A program made the translations under genes and the position numbers. Of a stretch of DNA of 64,000 bases, positions 1 to 8,036 are shown one piece after another. The notes under the pieces were generated by a model. It ran no database searches and was not told the origin of the DNA. It saw only the letters and a list, made by a program, of their open reading frames with translations. Positions within the stretch are counted from its first letter, which is position 1, and the number at the start of each line of letters is the position of its first letter. This DNA is from Flavobacterium celericrescens. Lineage in GTDB: Bacteria; Bacteroidota; Bacteroidia; Flavobacteriales; Flavobacteriaceae. The DNA lies in NCBI RefSeq assembly GCF_011392075.1, contig NZ_JAAJBV010000001.1, forward strand, positions 527,217 to 591,216, read 5' to 3'.

Positions 1-1
1 T

Positions 2-667
2 CAAGCTACTAATGGAACTATTGGTACTACTCCAGTACTTGCAGGAGATGTTATTTTCACATCTAATCAAGGGGTTAAACAAGTTCATACAGGTTTAGAA
101 TTAGATTTTGTTTTCAAGCCAACTTCAAATATAGATGTAAAAGGTTTTGCTTCTATGGGTAATTGGGAATATGTTGATAAAGCAATTAGCACAAAATATG
201 ACGAAAGTTTAAATCCATTGTTAGTTGCTGAAACTGATTTAGATGGTGGAAAAGTTGGAGATGCTGCTCAAACTACATGGGGATTAGGTGCTAAGTATGA
301 GTTTATTAAAAACTTTTCAATTGATGCTGATTGGAGAAATTATGATAAATTATACGCAAACGTTGCTGCTAAAGATAATTTAGAATTACCAAGCTATGAT
401 TTAGTAGATGCAGGTATTTCATATAAAATGTTAGTTGGTAAAGACAAACAGAATTCTGTTAACTTTAGATTTAACATGAATAACGTTTTTGATGAGGTTT
501 ATTTATCTGAGTTAACTTCAAATATTAAAACTGATGCATTTATTAGTGGAACTTCTGGTCCTACATATCAATCTGCTGGTAGAGTTTATAAAGGAATTGC
601 AGATGGAAACCAAGGTTATTTCGGTTTCGGAAGAACATGGAACTTTACAATTCGTTATAACTTCTAA
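2..667 (+). CDS. TonB-dependent receptor, C-terminal part (5' truncated by window)
   Basis: The frame is open from base 2 with no start, so this is the last 221 residues of a longer gene. The visible protein is a string of alternating amphipathic strands rich in Gly, Asn and aromatic residues. It ends in WNFTIRYNF with a terminal Phe, the C-terminal signature of an outer-membrane beta-barrel. The segment with GNWEYVDKA, the YDLVDAGISYKM strand and NMNNVFDEVYLSEL matches the last barrel strands of Bacteroidota TonB-dependent receptors, which import siderophores, vitamins or glycans using TonB energy. The plug domain and any carboxypeptidase-like N-terminal domain lie outside the window, so the substrate cannot be guessed. 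A strong terminator follows 25 nt after the stop. Confidence 0.85.
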   Translation, partial: QATNGTIGTTPVLAGDVIFTSNQGVKQVHTGLELDFVFKPTSNIDVKGFASMGNWEYVDKAISTKYDESLNPLLVAETDLDGGKVGDAAQTTWGLGAKYEFIKNFSIDADWRNYDKLYANVAAKDNLELPSYDLVDAGISYKMLVGKDKQNSVNFRFNMNNVFDEVYLSELTSNIKTDAFISGTSGPTYQSAGRVYKGIADGNQGYFGFGRTWNFTIRYNF

Positions 668-689
668 TTCAATTTAGAAAACATATTTA

Positions 690-726
690 AACCTCTTGCT
701 CATTTTTTGAGTGAGAGGTTTTTTAT
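690..726 (+). terminator. Rho-independent terminator of the TonB receptor gene
   Basis: An 11-bp stem (CCTCTTGCTCA with TGAGTGAGAGG, one G-T wobble) closes a short T-rich loop and is followed directly by a T-run. Confidence 0.85.
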
Positions 727-738
727 TTCTTATATTTG
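707..738 (+). promoter_or_regulatory. Promoter of the small membrane protein gene
   Basis: An exact Bacteroidota -7 element (TATATTTG, 731-738) lies 21 nt after a TTG (707-709), close to the known -33/-7 spacing. The -33 box falls inside the preceding terminator. Confidence 0.6.
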
Positions 739-762
739 TAATTCACAATAAAAAAACTAACT

Positions 763-1188
763 ATGTATAACACGATTCTTTCTGTTCACTCTTATTTAGC
801 TTATGCGGCTTTGGGTTTATTATTTATTGCAACTATTAACGCTATTTTTGGACTTACATCTAAAGGTTTGTTTAAGTCAAAAGATAGAAGTATTTCATTG
901 TTTGCTTTGATTGTATGTCATATGCAATTATTAGCAGGTTTAATGCTATATTTTGTCTCTCCACTTGGATTAGAATCTTTCGGGCAAATGAAAGAAGCAG
1001 CTTTAAGATTAACTTCATTAGAGCATCCATTAATTAATATTATTGCATTAACACTAATTACAATTGGATGGTCAAAGCATAAAAAAGAAGAAAGTAACAA
1101 TGGTAAATTCAAAAAAATAGCCATTTTTTATACATTAGGATTACTTCTAATTTTATCAAGATTACCATGGGCTAATTGGTTAAACTAA
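763..1188 (+). CDS. Small four-helix integral membrane protein
   Basis: A 141-residue protein with four predicted membrane helices at about residues 8-28, 45-66, 87-102 and 118-135, and a short basic loop (HKKEE) before the last helix. Histidines in or near the first three helices (HSYLAY, VCHMQ, EHPLIN) could bind haem, and I recall similar Bacteroidota proteins sometimes being labelled cytochrome-b-like. That function is not shown here. It is monocistronic, with its own promoter and a 46-nt gap to the next gene. The exact function is unknown. Confidence 0.7.
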   Translation: MYNTILSVHSYLAYAALGLLFIATINAIFGLTSKGLFKSKDRSISLFALIVCHMQLLAGLMLYFVSPLGLESFGQMKEAALRLTSLEHPLINIIALTLITIGWSKHKKEESNNGKFKKIAIFYTLGLLLILSRLPWANWLN

Positions 1189-1234
1189 TCCTTTGGTACA
1201 CTATTTGGTAATAAGGATTTAAAACAAATTAAAG

Positions 1235-1711
1235 ATGAAAAAACTAAAATATATCATTCCGTTTGTGGTACTTATTACAGCAATAAGCAGTTTCTCTGAT
1301 ACAAGTAAAAATTTGGTCAGAGAAACAGCTATTTTGGATAGTATTAAAAAGCAAGATTCTCTAGCAATTATTGCCACCAAAAAGCAAGATTCTATCGATA
1401 ATTTAAAAACAAAATTTTTTAAAGGAAATGCTCATGCTTCTTATTATCATGATAGATTTACAGGAAGAAGAACAGCGAGCGGACAAATTTTCAACAACAA
1501 AAAATTTACAGCTGCTCATAGAACGCTTAAATTTGGCACAAAGGTAAAAGTAACAAGTATTGTTTCTAAAAAATCTGTTATTGTTACGGTTAACGATAGA
1601 GGTCCATTTGTAAAAGGAAGAGATATTGATTTGTCAAAAGCTGCTTTTATGAAAATTGCACCTTCAAAATACGGAGGACACATCAAAGTTAATCTTGAGC
1701 TTGTAGAATAA
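1235..1711 (+). CDS. RlpA-like double-psi beta-barrel protein (septal lytic transglycosylase family)
   Basis: A 158-residue exported protein: an N-terminal hydrophobic signal (residues 1-21), a Lys/Asp-rich linker that repeats KKQDS, then a double-psi beta-barrel at about residues 62-158. The barrel carries the family hallmarks ASYYHDRFTGRRTASG, AAHRTLKFGT and VNDRGPF. The His and Asp in the last two correspond to the catalytic residues of RlpA, which cleaves peptidoglycan glycan strands lacking stem peptides. There is no C-terminal SPOR domain, so septal targeting as in E. coli RlpA is uncertain. There is no obvious lipobox Cys, so it is probably periplasmic and soluble. Its stop codon abuts the stop of the convergent CYTH gene. 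Confidence 0.85.
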   Translation: MKKLKYIIPFVVLITAISSFSDTSKNLVRETAILDSIKKQDSLAIIATKKQDSIDNLKTKFFKGNAHASYYHDRFTGRRTASGQIFNNKKFTAAHRTLKFGTKVKVTSIVSKKSVIVTVNDRGPFVKGRDIDLSKAAFMKIAPSKYGGHIKVNLELVE

Positions 1712-2182
1712 TTAATTCCAATCTTTATAGGGAAAATTACTCAGATAAGCGTTATAATAACGATTATCTCCAGTAACTTCTTTGCCTAGCCAATTTGGTT
1801 TTTCAAATGTATCATTTTCGTTTTTAAGCTCAATTTCGGCTACTATTAAGCCATTATTTTCTCCATTAAAAACATCAACTTCATATATGTGCTTTCCAAG
1901 AGGTATTTCATAGCGAATTTTATCAATAACTCCTTTTTCACATAAAGGCAATAATTGCTCGGCTTCAGCAACTGGAATTTCTTTTTCCCATTCAAAACGG
2001 GTGGTTCCTGATTCGTTTCCTTTGCCTTTGATGGTAATAAAACCTTTGTTTCCTTTGATGCGAATTCTAACCGTACGTTCAGGATGCGAATTCAAATAAC
2101 CTTGAACAATTCGGTTTGAAAAACTACTTTCTGAAATAAAATCGGTTGAAGTGACTAAAAATTTACGTTCAATTTCTTTCAT
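1712..2182 (-). CDS. CYTH domain protein (triphosphate tunnel metalloenzyme family)
   Basis: A 156-residue single-domain protein opening with KEIERKF, the ExExK motif that names the CYTH/triphosphate tunnel metalloenzyme superfamily. Further family features are alternating charged beta strands (TVRIRIKGNKGFITIKGK, RFEWEKEIP, IVAEIELKNE) whose basic and acidic residues line the tunnel. Members hydrolyse inorganic triphosphate or nucleoside triphosphates, and some are adenylate cyclases. Short bacterial forms such as this one are most often tripolyphosphatases, which is inference from the family. It is divergent from dinB with a 72-nt spacer. Confidence 0.88.
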   Translation of the reverse strand: MKEIERKFLVTSTDFISESSFSNRIVQGYLNSHPERTVRIRIKGNKGFITIKGKGNESGTTRFEWEKEIPVAEAEQLLPLCEKGVIDKIRYEIPLGKHIYEVDVFNGENNGLIVAEIELKNENDTFEKPNWLGKEVTGDNRYYNAYLSNFPYKDWN

Positions 2183-2242
2183 GAATTCAAAAGGATATGG
2201 TCTAAAATGAGTTAGTATTTAATATTCTAATCAAATATACTA

Positions 2243-2250
2243 TAAATTTG
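2243..2250 (+). promoter_or_regulatory. -7 element of the dinB promoter, four bases from the ATG
   Basis: An exact TAAATTTG matches the Bacteroidota -7 consensus TAnnTTTG. Only four bases separate it from the dinB start codon at 2255, so transcription should begin at or inside the ATG (leaderless). No clear -33 TTG is seen. Confidence 0.5.
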
Positions 2251-2254
2251 TAAT

Positions 2255-3358
2255 ATGCTTACTCAAAACAACAATAGGAAAATTATTCATATCGACATGG
2301 ATGCATTTTACGCATCTGTGGAACAAATGGACAATCCTGAGTTGAGAGGAAAACCTTTAGCCGTTGGCGGCAGCGAAATTAGAGGCGTTGTAAGCGCAGC
2401 AAGTTATGAAGCAAGAAAATATGGCGTTAGAAGTGCAATTAGCGGCATACAGGCTAAAAAATTGTGTCCTGAGTTAATTTTTGTACGCCCTCGTTTTGAC
2501 CGTTATAGAGAAATTTCCAAAAAAATTCGAAAGATATTTCTCGATTATACGGATTTAGTTGAGCCGTTGTCGCTTGATGAAGCCTATTTAGACGTTACCG
2601 AAAATAAAAAAGGAAATCCAAGTGCTACCTTGATTGCACAGGAAATTAGAAAACGCATTTTTGAAGAAGTAGGTCTTACGGCTTCAGCGGGAATATCGGT
2701 GAATAAATTTGTGGCAAAAATTGCTTCCGATTACAATAAACCTAACGGACAAAAAACAGTGAACCCAGATGAGGTGGAAGCTTTTTTAGAAAAATTAGAT
2801 GTAAAAAAGTTTTATGGTATAGGAAAAGTTACTGCAGAAAAAATGTACCAATTAGGCCTTTTTACAGGTTTTGATTTGAAACAAAAACCATTAGAATATT
2901 TAGAAAAACATTTTGGCAATAGTGGTTTACATTATTATCAAATTGTGAGAGGCATTCATAACAGTGCAGTTAAACCGAATAGAAAAATAAAATCTGTTGG
3001 TGCTGAACGTACGTTTAACGAAAATTTATCTTCTGAAATTTATATGGAAGAGCGACTGCTAAATATTGCCAAAGAACTAGAAAAACGCTTGCAAAAAAGC
3101 AAAATTTCTGGAAAAACCATCACATTAAAAATCAAATATTCCGATTTTACTTTACAAACGAGAAGTAAAACATTACCTTATTTTGTAAATGACAAAGCCA
3201 TTATTGCAGATGTGGCTAAAGATTTATTGTATCAAGAACGTTTGAAAAATTCTGTAAGGTTATTAGGTATTTCAGTGCACAATTTAAATAATGAAGAGAA
3301 AAGCAAAACTTTTTTACCTCAAAAAAGTGTTTCAGTGCAATTGCGGTTTGAGTTTTAA
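2255..3358 (+). CDS. dinB: DNA polymerase IV (Y-family translesion polymerase)
   Basis: A 367-residue polymerase for lesion bypass. The catalytic motifs are intact: IDMDAFYASVE near residues 13-23 (D14 is the first metal ligand) and SLDEAYLDV with D108 and E109. The steric-gate and finger region YEARKYGVRSA, the thumb helix-hairpin-helix segment (FYGIGKVTAEKM) and the C-terminal little-finger domain (from about residue 245) are in the usual order. The protein ends QLRFEF, which resembles a beta-clamp-binding peptide. Start 2255 is required because the next Met lies inside the catalytic motif. No LexA-type box was recognised upstream. Confidence 0.95.
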   Translation: MLTQNNNRKIIHIDMDAFYASVEQMDNPELRGKPLAVGGSEIRGVVSAASYEARKYGVRSAISGIQAKKLCPELIFVRPRFDRYREISKKIRKIFLDYTDLVEPLSLDEAYLDVTENKKGNPSATLIAQEIRKRIFEEVGLTASAGISVNKFVAKIASDYNKPNGQKTVNPDEVEAFLEKLDVKKFYGIGKVTAEKMYQLGLFTGFDLKQKPLEYLEKHFGNSGLHYYQIVRGIHNSAVKPNRKIKSVGAERTFNENLSSEIYMEERLLNIAKELEKRLQKSKISGKTITLKIKYSDFTLQTRSKTLPYFVNDKAIIADVAKDLLYQERLKNSVRLLGISVHNLNNEEKSKTFLPQKSVSVQLRFEF

Positions 3359-3360
3359 TA

Positions 3361-3395
3361 AAAAATCCGTTCTGAATTTCAAAACGGATTTTTTG
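3361..3395. terminator. Shared bidirectional terminator between dinB and pyk
   Basis: The stem AATCCGTT/AACGGATT is flanked by A-runs on one side and T-runs on the other, so it can serve both converging genes. Confidence 0.8.
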
Positions 3396-3415
3396 TATTT
3401 ATAAAAGCTGAAATA

Positions 3416-4846
3416 TTAGTCTATTTCAGAAACCCTCAAGGTGTTCACCATTCCTTTTTCAACTACTGGCATAGCTGCTAAGTTGATAAGCATGTCTCCT
3501 TTGTTTACATATTTTTTTTCCACACAGATTTTATTGATATCGTCAATAGTATCGTCTGTGCTTACTAATTTGTCATAGAAAAACGCTCTTACACCCCATA
3601 AAAGATTTAATTGCGTTAATATTCTTCGGTTAGATGTAAATACTAAAATGTGCGATTTTGGTCGCCATGCAGAAACTTGAAATGCAGTATAACCAGAGTT
3701 AGTCAACGTTGTAATTGCTTTTGCATTAATAGCATCTGCCATTATTGCTGCATGATAACAAATCGATTTTGTAATAAAACGTTTGGTTCTAACATGTGGT
3801 TGTGTTAAAGGCACTTTAATTAGTGGAGAATCTTCAACGCTTTCAATAATACGAGTCATTGTTTGAATTACTTCCACTGGGTAATTTCCTACTGAAGTTT
3901 CACCAGACAACATTACAGCATCTGCACCATCCATTACAGAGTTAGCAACGTCGTTTACTTCTGCACGAGTTGGTGTTAAGCTTGTTATCATAGTTTCCAT
4001 CATTTGTGTTGCCACAATTACTGGAATTCGAGCTGTTTTGGCTCTATGAATTAATTTTTTCTGAATCAATGGTACTTCTTCCGCAGGAACTTCAACACCT
4101 AAATCACCACGAGCCACCATCAATCCATCACAGAAAGCAACAATTTTGTCAATATTTTCAACCGCTTCAGGTTTTTCAATCTTAGCAACAATCGGAATTT
4201 TATGATCCGAATGTTTTGCAATTAAATCTTGTAATTCTTCTAAGTCTTTAGGTGTTCTTACAAAAGAAAGCGCAATCCAATCAACTTTGTTTTCAATAGC
4301 AAAAATAGCGTCTTTGATGTCTTTTTTAGTTAAAGCAGGTAACGATACTTTTGTGTTTGGTAAGTTAACTCCTTTTTTTGATTTTAGTGGACCTCCTTGA
4401 ACCACCATTGCTTCAACCTCTGTATTTTTATCGGTTTTAGTTACTTCAAAAATTAGTTTTCCATCGTCTAATAAGATTCTTTCACCTGGATTTACATCTT
4501 TTGGAAACTCTTTGTAGTTCATATATACTCTAGAAGCAGTTCCTAGTACGTCTTCGGCAGTGGTAAAAGTAATGATGTCACCTTTGCTTACTACAACATC
4601 TTCTTTCATTACACCTACGCGTAGTTTTGGACCTTGTAAATCAGCTAATATAGAAGTGGTATATCCGTGTTCGTCGTTTAATTCTCTAATGATATTGATG
4701 CGTTCTGACACGTCTGTATAATCTGCATGCGAAAAATTAATTCTGAAAACATTAACTCCAGCATCAATCATGTTTTTAATTACTTCCTTTGAGCTACAGG
4801 CAGGACCTAAGGTAGCTACAATTTTAGTCTTTTTGTTCGTCGACAT
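3416..4846 (-). CDS. pyk: Pyruvate kinase
   Basis: A 476-residue glycolytic enzyme converting phosphoenolpyruvate and ADP to pyruvate and ATP. It has the N-terminal ATLGPACSS motif, DLQGPKLRVG, the metal and substrate segment VAKIEKPEAVENIDKI, MVARGDLGVEVP and the MDGADAVMLSGETSVGNYP loop. The B domain lies at about residues 70-165 and the C-terminal domain from about 345. Length is normal for a bacterial enzyme. It starts 4 nt after the stop of the IPExxxVDY gene, so the two are almost certainly co-transcribed. Confidence 0.97.
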   Translation of the reverse strand: MSTNKKTKIVATLGPACSSKEVIKNMIDAGVNVFRINFSHADYTDVSERINIIRELNDEHGYTTSILADLQGPKLRVGVMKEDVVVSKGDIITFTTAEDVLGTASRVYMNYKEFPKDVNPGERILLDDGKLIFEVTKTDKNTEVEAMVVQGGPLKSKKGVNLPNTKVSLPALTKKDIKDAIFAIENKVDWIALSFVRTPKDLEELQDLIAKHSDHKIPIVAKIEKPEAVENIDKIVAFCDGLMVARGDLGVEVPAEEVPLIQKKLIHRAKTARIPVIVATQMMETMITSLTPTRAEVNDVANSVMDGADAVMLSGETSVGNYPVEVIQTMTRIIESVEDSPLIKVPLTQPHVRTKRFITKSICYHAAIMADAINAKAITTLTNSGYTAFQVSAWRPKSHILVFTSNRRILTQLNLLWGVRAFFYDKLVSTDDTIDDINKICVEKKYVNKGDMLINLAAMPVVEKGMVNTLRVSEID

Positions 4847-4850
4847 TTTT

Positions 4851-5324
4851 TTAAAAAATTAAATTATTTTTAGATTTTAAATTCGTTGTTTCAATTGTAT
4901 AAGCTGTAGTTACATTTTTAATTGATAGCAATTTTTCTATCATATCCTCTTCATCAAAATCGTAATCAATGTTTTCAATTTTTAGTAGATAATCTGCTTT
5001 TTTATATTCTGGTAAAAGAAAAACAGTAATATCTACTTGATCAAATAATTGAGCGACTTTCTTTTTTGAAGTTACAATGGTGGTTTTGTTTTCTATTAAA
5101 CTCCATTGAACATCACTTTTTTCATCATCAAAAATGTAATTACTAAAAGCGCTTTTTCCTTCCGGAATGGCGATTTCAATGTTGGACTCATTTTTAATTA
5201 AACGAGTGTCCAAAATTTTATTGATGGCATAGGCTAATTTGTAATCATCTAACGAAGAATGAATCGCAATTAGTTCATAATCATCTGAAATAAAATCGTT
5301 TATTTGAATTTTATGAATGGCCAT
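4851..5324 (-). CDS. IPExxxVDY family protein
   Basis: An acidic, cytosolic protein of about 157 residues without signal peptide or membrane segment. The segment LLPEYKKADYLLKIEN corresponds to the family's namesake motif (here LPExxKADY), found in Bacteroidota and always of unknown role. I chose ATG at 5324 (MAIHKIQIND) over a TTG three codons upstream, because the conserved sequence starts at the ATG. It sits between rnc and pyk on the same strand, 4 nt before pyk, an arrangement I recall from other Flavobacteriaceae. A role linked to pyk is possible but unproven. Confidence 0.8.
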   Translation of the reverse strand: MAIHKIQINDFISDDYELIAIHSSLDDYKLAYAINKILDTRLIKNESNIEIAIPEGKSAFSNYIFDDEKSDVQWSLIENKTTIVTSKKKVAQLFDQVDITVFLLPEYKKADYLLKIENIDYDFDEEDMIEKLLSIKNVTTAYTIETTNLKSKNNLIF

Positions 5325-5426
5325 CAGATACAATTAGAATGTAAATATAGTATTAAAATCTATTAAAATTTTGCAGTTTAACGCTTCTTAACGTTAATTT
5401 ACTAACGCAAACGTTTTAGTTTTGAA

Positions 5427-6170
5427 TTATTTTTGAGAAATTTTTTCTTGTAGCGCAAAATAAGCTCTTTGTGAAGCTTTTTCTTCTGCTTTTTTCTTTG
5501 AAGTTGCTCGAGCTTTTGCTATAATTTTTTGATCAATAATTAATTTTACACCAAAATATTTTTGCCCTTCTATACCATTATCTTCCACAAAGTCAAATGA
5601 AAAAGGAATCTTTTCTTTTTGACACCATTCGATAATTAAACTTTTATAACTGATAACTTTTCCTTCTAATTTGGCAATATCAACATATTGTTTGATGATT
5701 TTTGTGCGAATAAATTTTTCACAATATTCAAATCCTCTGTCTAAATAAATTGCACCTATAAAAGCCTCAAATAAATTACCGTGAATATTTTCTCCAAATT
5801 GACTCGAACTGACTTTGCTTTCTACAAAGCTAACCAAATTGAAATCACGACCTAATTCATTCAAGTGTTCTCTACTTACAATTTTTGAACGCATTTTTGT
5901 TAAATAACCTTCATCTCCAGAAGGTACTTCATTGTACAAATGAGCAGCAATTACACTTCCTAACATAGCATCTCCAAGAAATTCTAATCGCTCATAGTTA
6001 AAAGGATTCCCTTTTTCATCTACTTTATTGGTAGAGCGATGGGTGAATGCTTTTTGATAATATTTTAATTCTTTGGGTTCAAAACCAAGAATAGAGGTAA
6101 TTTTTTTAAAAAAAATCCCGTCTTCTGGAGAACGGGAATTTTTTGTTATTTTTTTTAATAAACGACGCAT
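5427..6170 (-). CDS. rnc: Ribonuclease III
   Basis: A 247-residue double-stranded-RNA endonuclease for rRNA processing and structured mRNA turnover. The nine-residue signature ERLEFLGDA is intact (about residues 61-69), followed by the second acidic site in NLFEAFIGAIYLDRG. A C-terminal double-stranded RNA-binding domain occupies about residues 175-243 and ends with the ARATSKKKAEEKASQRA helix. A short basic N-terminal extension precedes the catalytic domain. It starts 4 nt after fabF, as part of the acpP-fabF-rnc operon that is also found in many other bacteria. Confidence 0.96.
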   Translation of the reverse strand: MRRLLKKITKNSRSPEDGIFFKKITSILGFEPKELKYYQKAFTHRSTNKVDEKGNPFNYERLEFLGDAMLGSVIAAHLYNEVPSGDEGYLTKMRSKIVSREHLNELGRDFNLVSFVESKVSSSQFGENIHGNLFEAFIGAIYLDRGFEYCEKFIRTKIIKQYVDIAKLEGKVISYKSLIIEWCQKEKIPFSFDFVEDNGIEGQKYFGVKLIIDQKIIAKARATSKKKAEEKASQRAYFALQEKISQK

Positions 6171-6174
6171 GAAA

Positions 6175-7428
6175 TTAGTCTTCTAATTTTTTAAATAATA
6201 CACACGCATTATGACCTCCAAAACCAAAAGTATTGCTCATAGCAACTTTAATTTCACGATTTTGAGCTTTGTTCAACGTTAAATTTAATGAAGGGTCAAT
6301 ATTTTCATCCACAGTAGTATGATTAATTGTTGGAGGAACAATACTGTTTTTCATTGCCAAAATAGAAGCAATAGCTTCAATAGCACCAGCAGCCCCTAGC
6401 AAATGACCAGTCATTGATTTTGTTGAATTGATGTTTATAGATTTTGCATGATCACCAAATACATGGCTAATTGCTTTTAATTCTGCAACATCACCAAGAG
6501 GTGTTGAAGTTCCGTGTGTATTGATGTGATCAACCATTTCGGGAGCCATTCCTGCATCTCGTAAGGTGTTTTCCATAACAGCAATAACTCCAATTCCTTC
6601 AGGATGTGGAGCTGTTAAATGATAAGCGTCAGAAGACATTCCTCCGCCACCAATTTCACAATAAATTTTAGCACCACGTGCTTTAGCGTGTTCATATTCT
6701 TCTAAAACCAATGCTCCTGCTCCTTCACCTAAAACAAAACCATCACGAGTAGCATCAAAAGGTCTTGAAGCTGTTTCTGGGCTTTCATTTCTTGTTGAAA
6801 GTGCGTGCATTGAATTAAACCCACCCATTCCTGCAATAGTAACAGCGGCTTCAGAACCACCAGAAATAATAACGTCACACATGCCTAAACGGATGTAGTT
6901 AAACGCATCAATCAAAGCGTTTGCAGAAGAAGCACAAGCTGAAACTGTTGTATAATTTGGACCCATATAGCCATTTCTCATAGAAATGTGAGCCGGTGCA
7001 ATATCAGCAATCATTTTAGGGATAAAAAATGGATTAAACTTTGGAGTTCCATCTCCTTTAGCATAATACATTACTTCATCTTGAAAAGTTTCTAAACCAC
7101 CAATTCCAGCACCCCAGATTACACCTACTCTGTGTTTATTCACATTTTCTTGGGTAATTCCAGCGTCTTTAATTGCTTCATCACTTGCGGCAATTGCATA
7201 TTGCGCAAATTTATCAAGTCTACGAGATTCTTTACGATCCATGTAATCTTCAATATTGAAGTTTTTTACTTCACAAGCAAATTTAGTTTTGTGTTTTTCT
7301 GTATCGTAATATGTTATAGGAGCAGCACCGCTTTTTCCAGTGATTAATCCTTCCCAGTATTCTTGAATATTATTTCCGATTGGAGTTAATGCCCCAAGAC
7401 CGGTTACAACAACGCGCTTTAATTGCAT
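6175..7428 (-). CDS. fabF: Beta-ketoacyl-[acyl-carrier-protein] synthase II
   Basis: A 417-residue condensing enzyme that elongates acyl-ACP with malonyl-ACP. The Cys-His-His triad is visible as SACASSANAL, NTHGTSTPLGD and KSMTGHLLGAAGAIEA. The N-terminus KRVVVTGLGALTPIGN and C-terminus SNTFGFGGHNACV are typical. It is downstream of acpP, whose product carries its substrate, but is separated by 198 nt holding two terminator-like hairpins, so fabF is probably expressed at a lower level than acpP. Confidence 0.97.
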   Translation of the reverse strand: MQLKRVVVTGLGALTPIGNNIQEYWEGLITGKSGAAPITYYDTEKHKTKFACEVKNFNIEDYMDRKESRRLDKFAQYAIAASDEAIKDAGITQENVNKHRVGVIWGAGIGGLETFQDEVMYYAKGDGTPKFNPFFIPKMIADIAPAHISMRNGYMGPNYTTVSACASSANALIDAFNYIRLGMCDVIISGGSEAAVTIAGMGGFNSMHALSTRNESPETASRPFDATRDGFVLGEGAGALVLEEYEHAKARGAKIYCEIGGGGMSSDAYHLTAPHPEGIGVIAVMENTLRDAGMAPEMVDHINTHGTSTPLGDVAELKAISHVFGDHAKSININSTKSMTGHLLGAAGAIEAIASILAMKNSIVPPTINHTTVDENIDPSLNLTLNKAQNREIKVAMSNTFGFGGHNACVLFKKLED

Positions 7429-7451
7429 AGTTTTTAATTTTCGGTTAATAT

Positions 7452-7499
7452 AAAAAAACCCAAAGTGCTTTTAATAATTACTAAAAGAAACAATGGGTA
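7452..7499 (-). promoter_or_regulatory. Terminator-like hairpin in the fabF leader
   Basis: On the minus strand ACCCA and CTTTTA pair with TAAAAG and TGGGT across an internal loop, and a run of seven T follows. The structure ends about 23 nt before the fabF ATG. It has the form of an intrinsic terminator or attenuator, but no alternative antiterminator fold was established. Confidence 0.4.
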
Positions 7500-7521
7500 T
7501 TACATATTTTTTTTATTGGTA

Positions 7522-7538
7522 TGATTGTAATACAATCA
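7522..7538. promoter_or_regulatory. 17-nt perfect palindrome between acpP and fabF
   Basis: Eight-base arms TGATTGTA and TACAATCA surround a central A. It could be an operator for a dimeric regulator or a small RNA hairpin. The cognate factor is unknown. Confidence 0.4.
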
Positions 7539-7573
7539 ATGTTTGCAAAATCTTATAAAAGATTTAAAACTGA

Positions 7574-7618
7574 AAGTAAAAAATAACAACATCCACAAAG
7601 GTTGCCCTTTATGGATGT
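7574..7618 (-). terminator. Hairpin terminator just after acpP
   Basis: On the minus strand ACATCCATAAAG and CTTTGTGGATGT form a 12-bp stem with one wobble pair and a six-base loop, followed by a T-rich tract. It starts 8 nt after the acpP stop. Partial read-through would give more acpP than fabF-rnc mRNA. Confidence 0.7.
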
Positions 7619-7626
7619 CTTAAATA

Positions 7627-7863
7627 TTATTTTTTAGCTTCCTCGATGTAAGAGATAGCTTGACCTACAGTAGCAATGTTTTCAGCTTGGTCGTCTGGAA
7701 TTTGAATATCAAATTCTTTTTCGAACTCCATAATAAGCTCAACAGTGTCTAATGAATCAGCTCCTAAATCGTTAGTGAAGCTTGCTTCTGTTACAACTTC
7801 GTTTTCGTCAACACCTAATTTGTCTACGATAATCGCTTTTACTCTTGATGCAATGTCTGACAT
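7627..7863 (-). CDS. acpP: Acyl carrier protein
   Basis: A 78-residue acidic four-helix protein. The phosphopantetheine attachment site is Ser37 in [10 protein letters not shown]. The sequence [20 protein letters not shown] is the canonical helix II region. It shuttles acyl chains for fatty-acid synthesis and is used by FabF, encoded downstream. It is first in its operon, with a well-matched promoter and its own terminator immediately downstream, which fits the high abundance known for ACP. Confidence 0.97.
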   Translation of the reverse strand: MSDIASRVKAIIVDKLGVDENEVVTEASFTNDLGADSLDTVELIMEFEKEFDIQIPDDQAENIATVGQAISYIEEAKK

Positions 7864-7893
7864 AATCTTTTAATTTTTAATTTAATTTGTTGG

Positions 7894-7922
7894 CAAAAAT
7901 AAAAAACTTTATTTTAAAACAA
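7894..7922 (-). promoter_or_regulatory. acpP promoter
   Basis: On the minus strand TTG (7920-7922) is followed after 18 nt by an exact -7 element TATTTTTG (7894-7901), about 30 nt before the acpP start. Confidence 0.65.
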
Positions 7923-8036
7923 CATTTTTGTTACTAAATGTGACTACGAATTTAAAAAAAATAATTCACAAAGGCTTCTTTTTTTTATTTTTTACCAATT
8001 TTTATTCTTTTTTTTGTGGGAAGAAATCAATACGAA

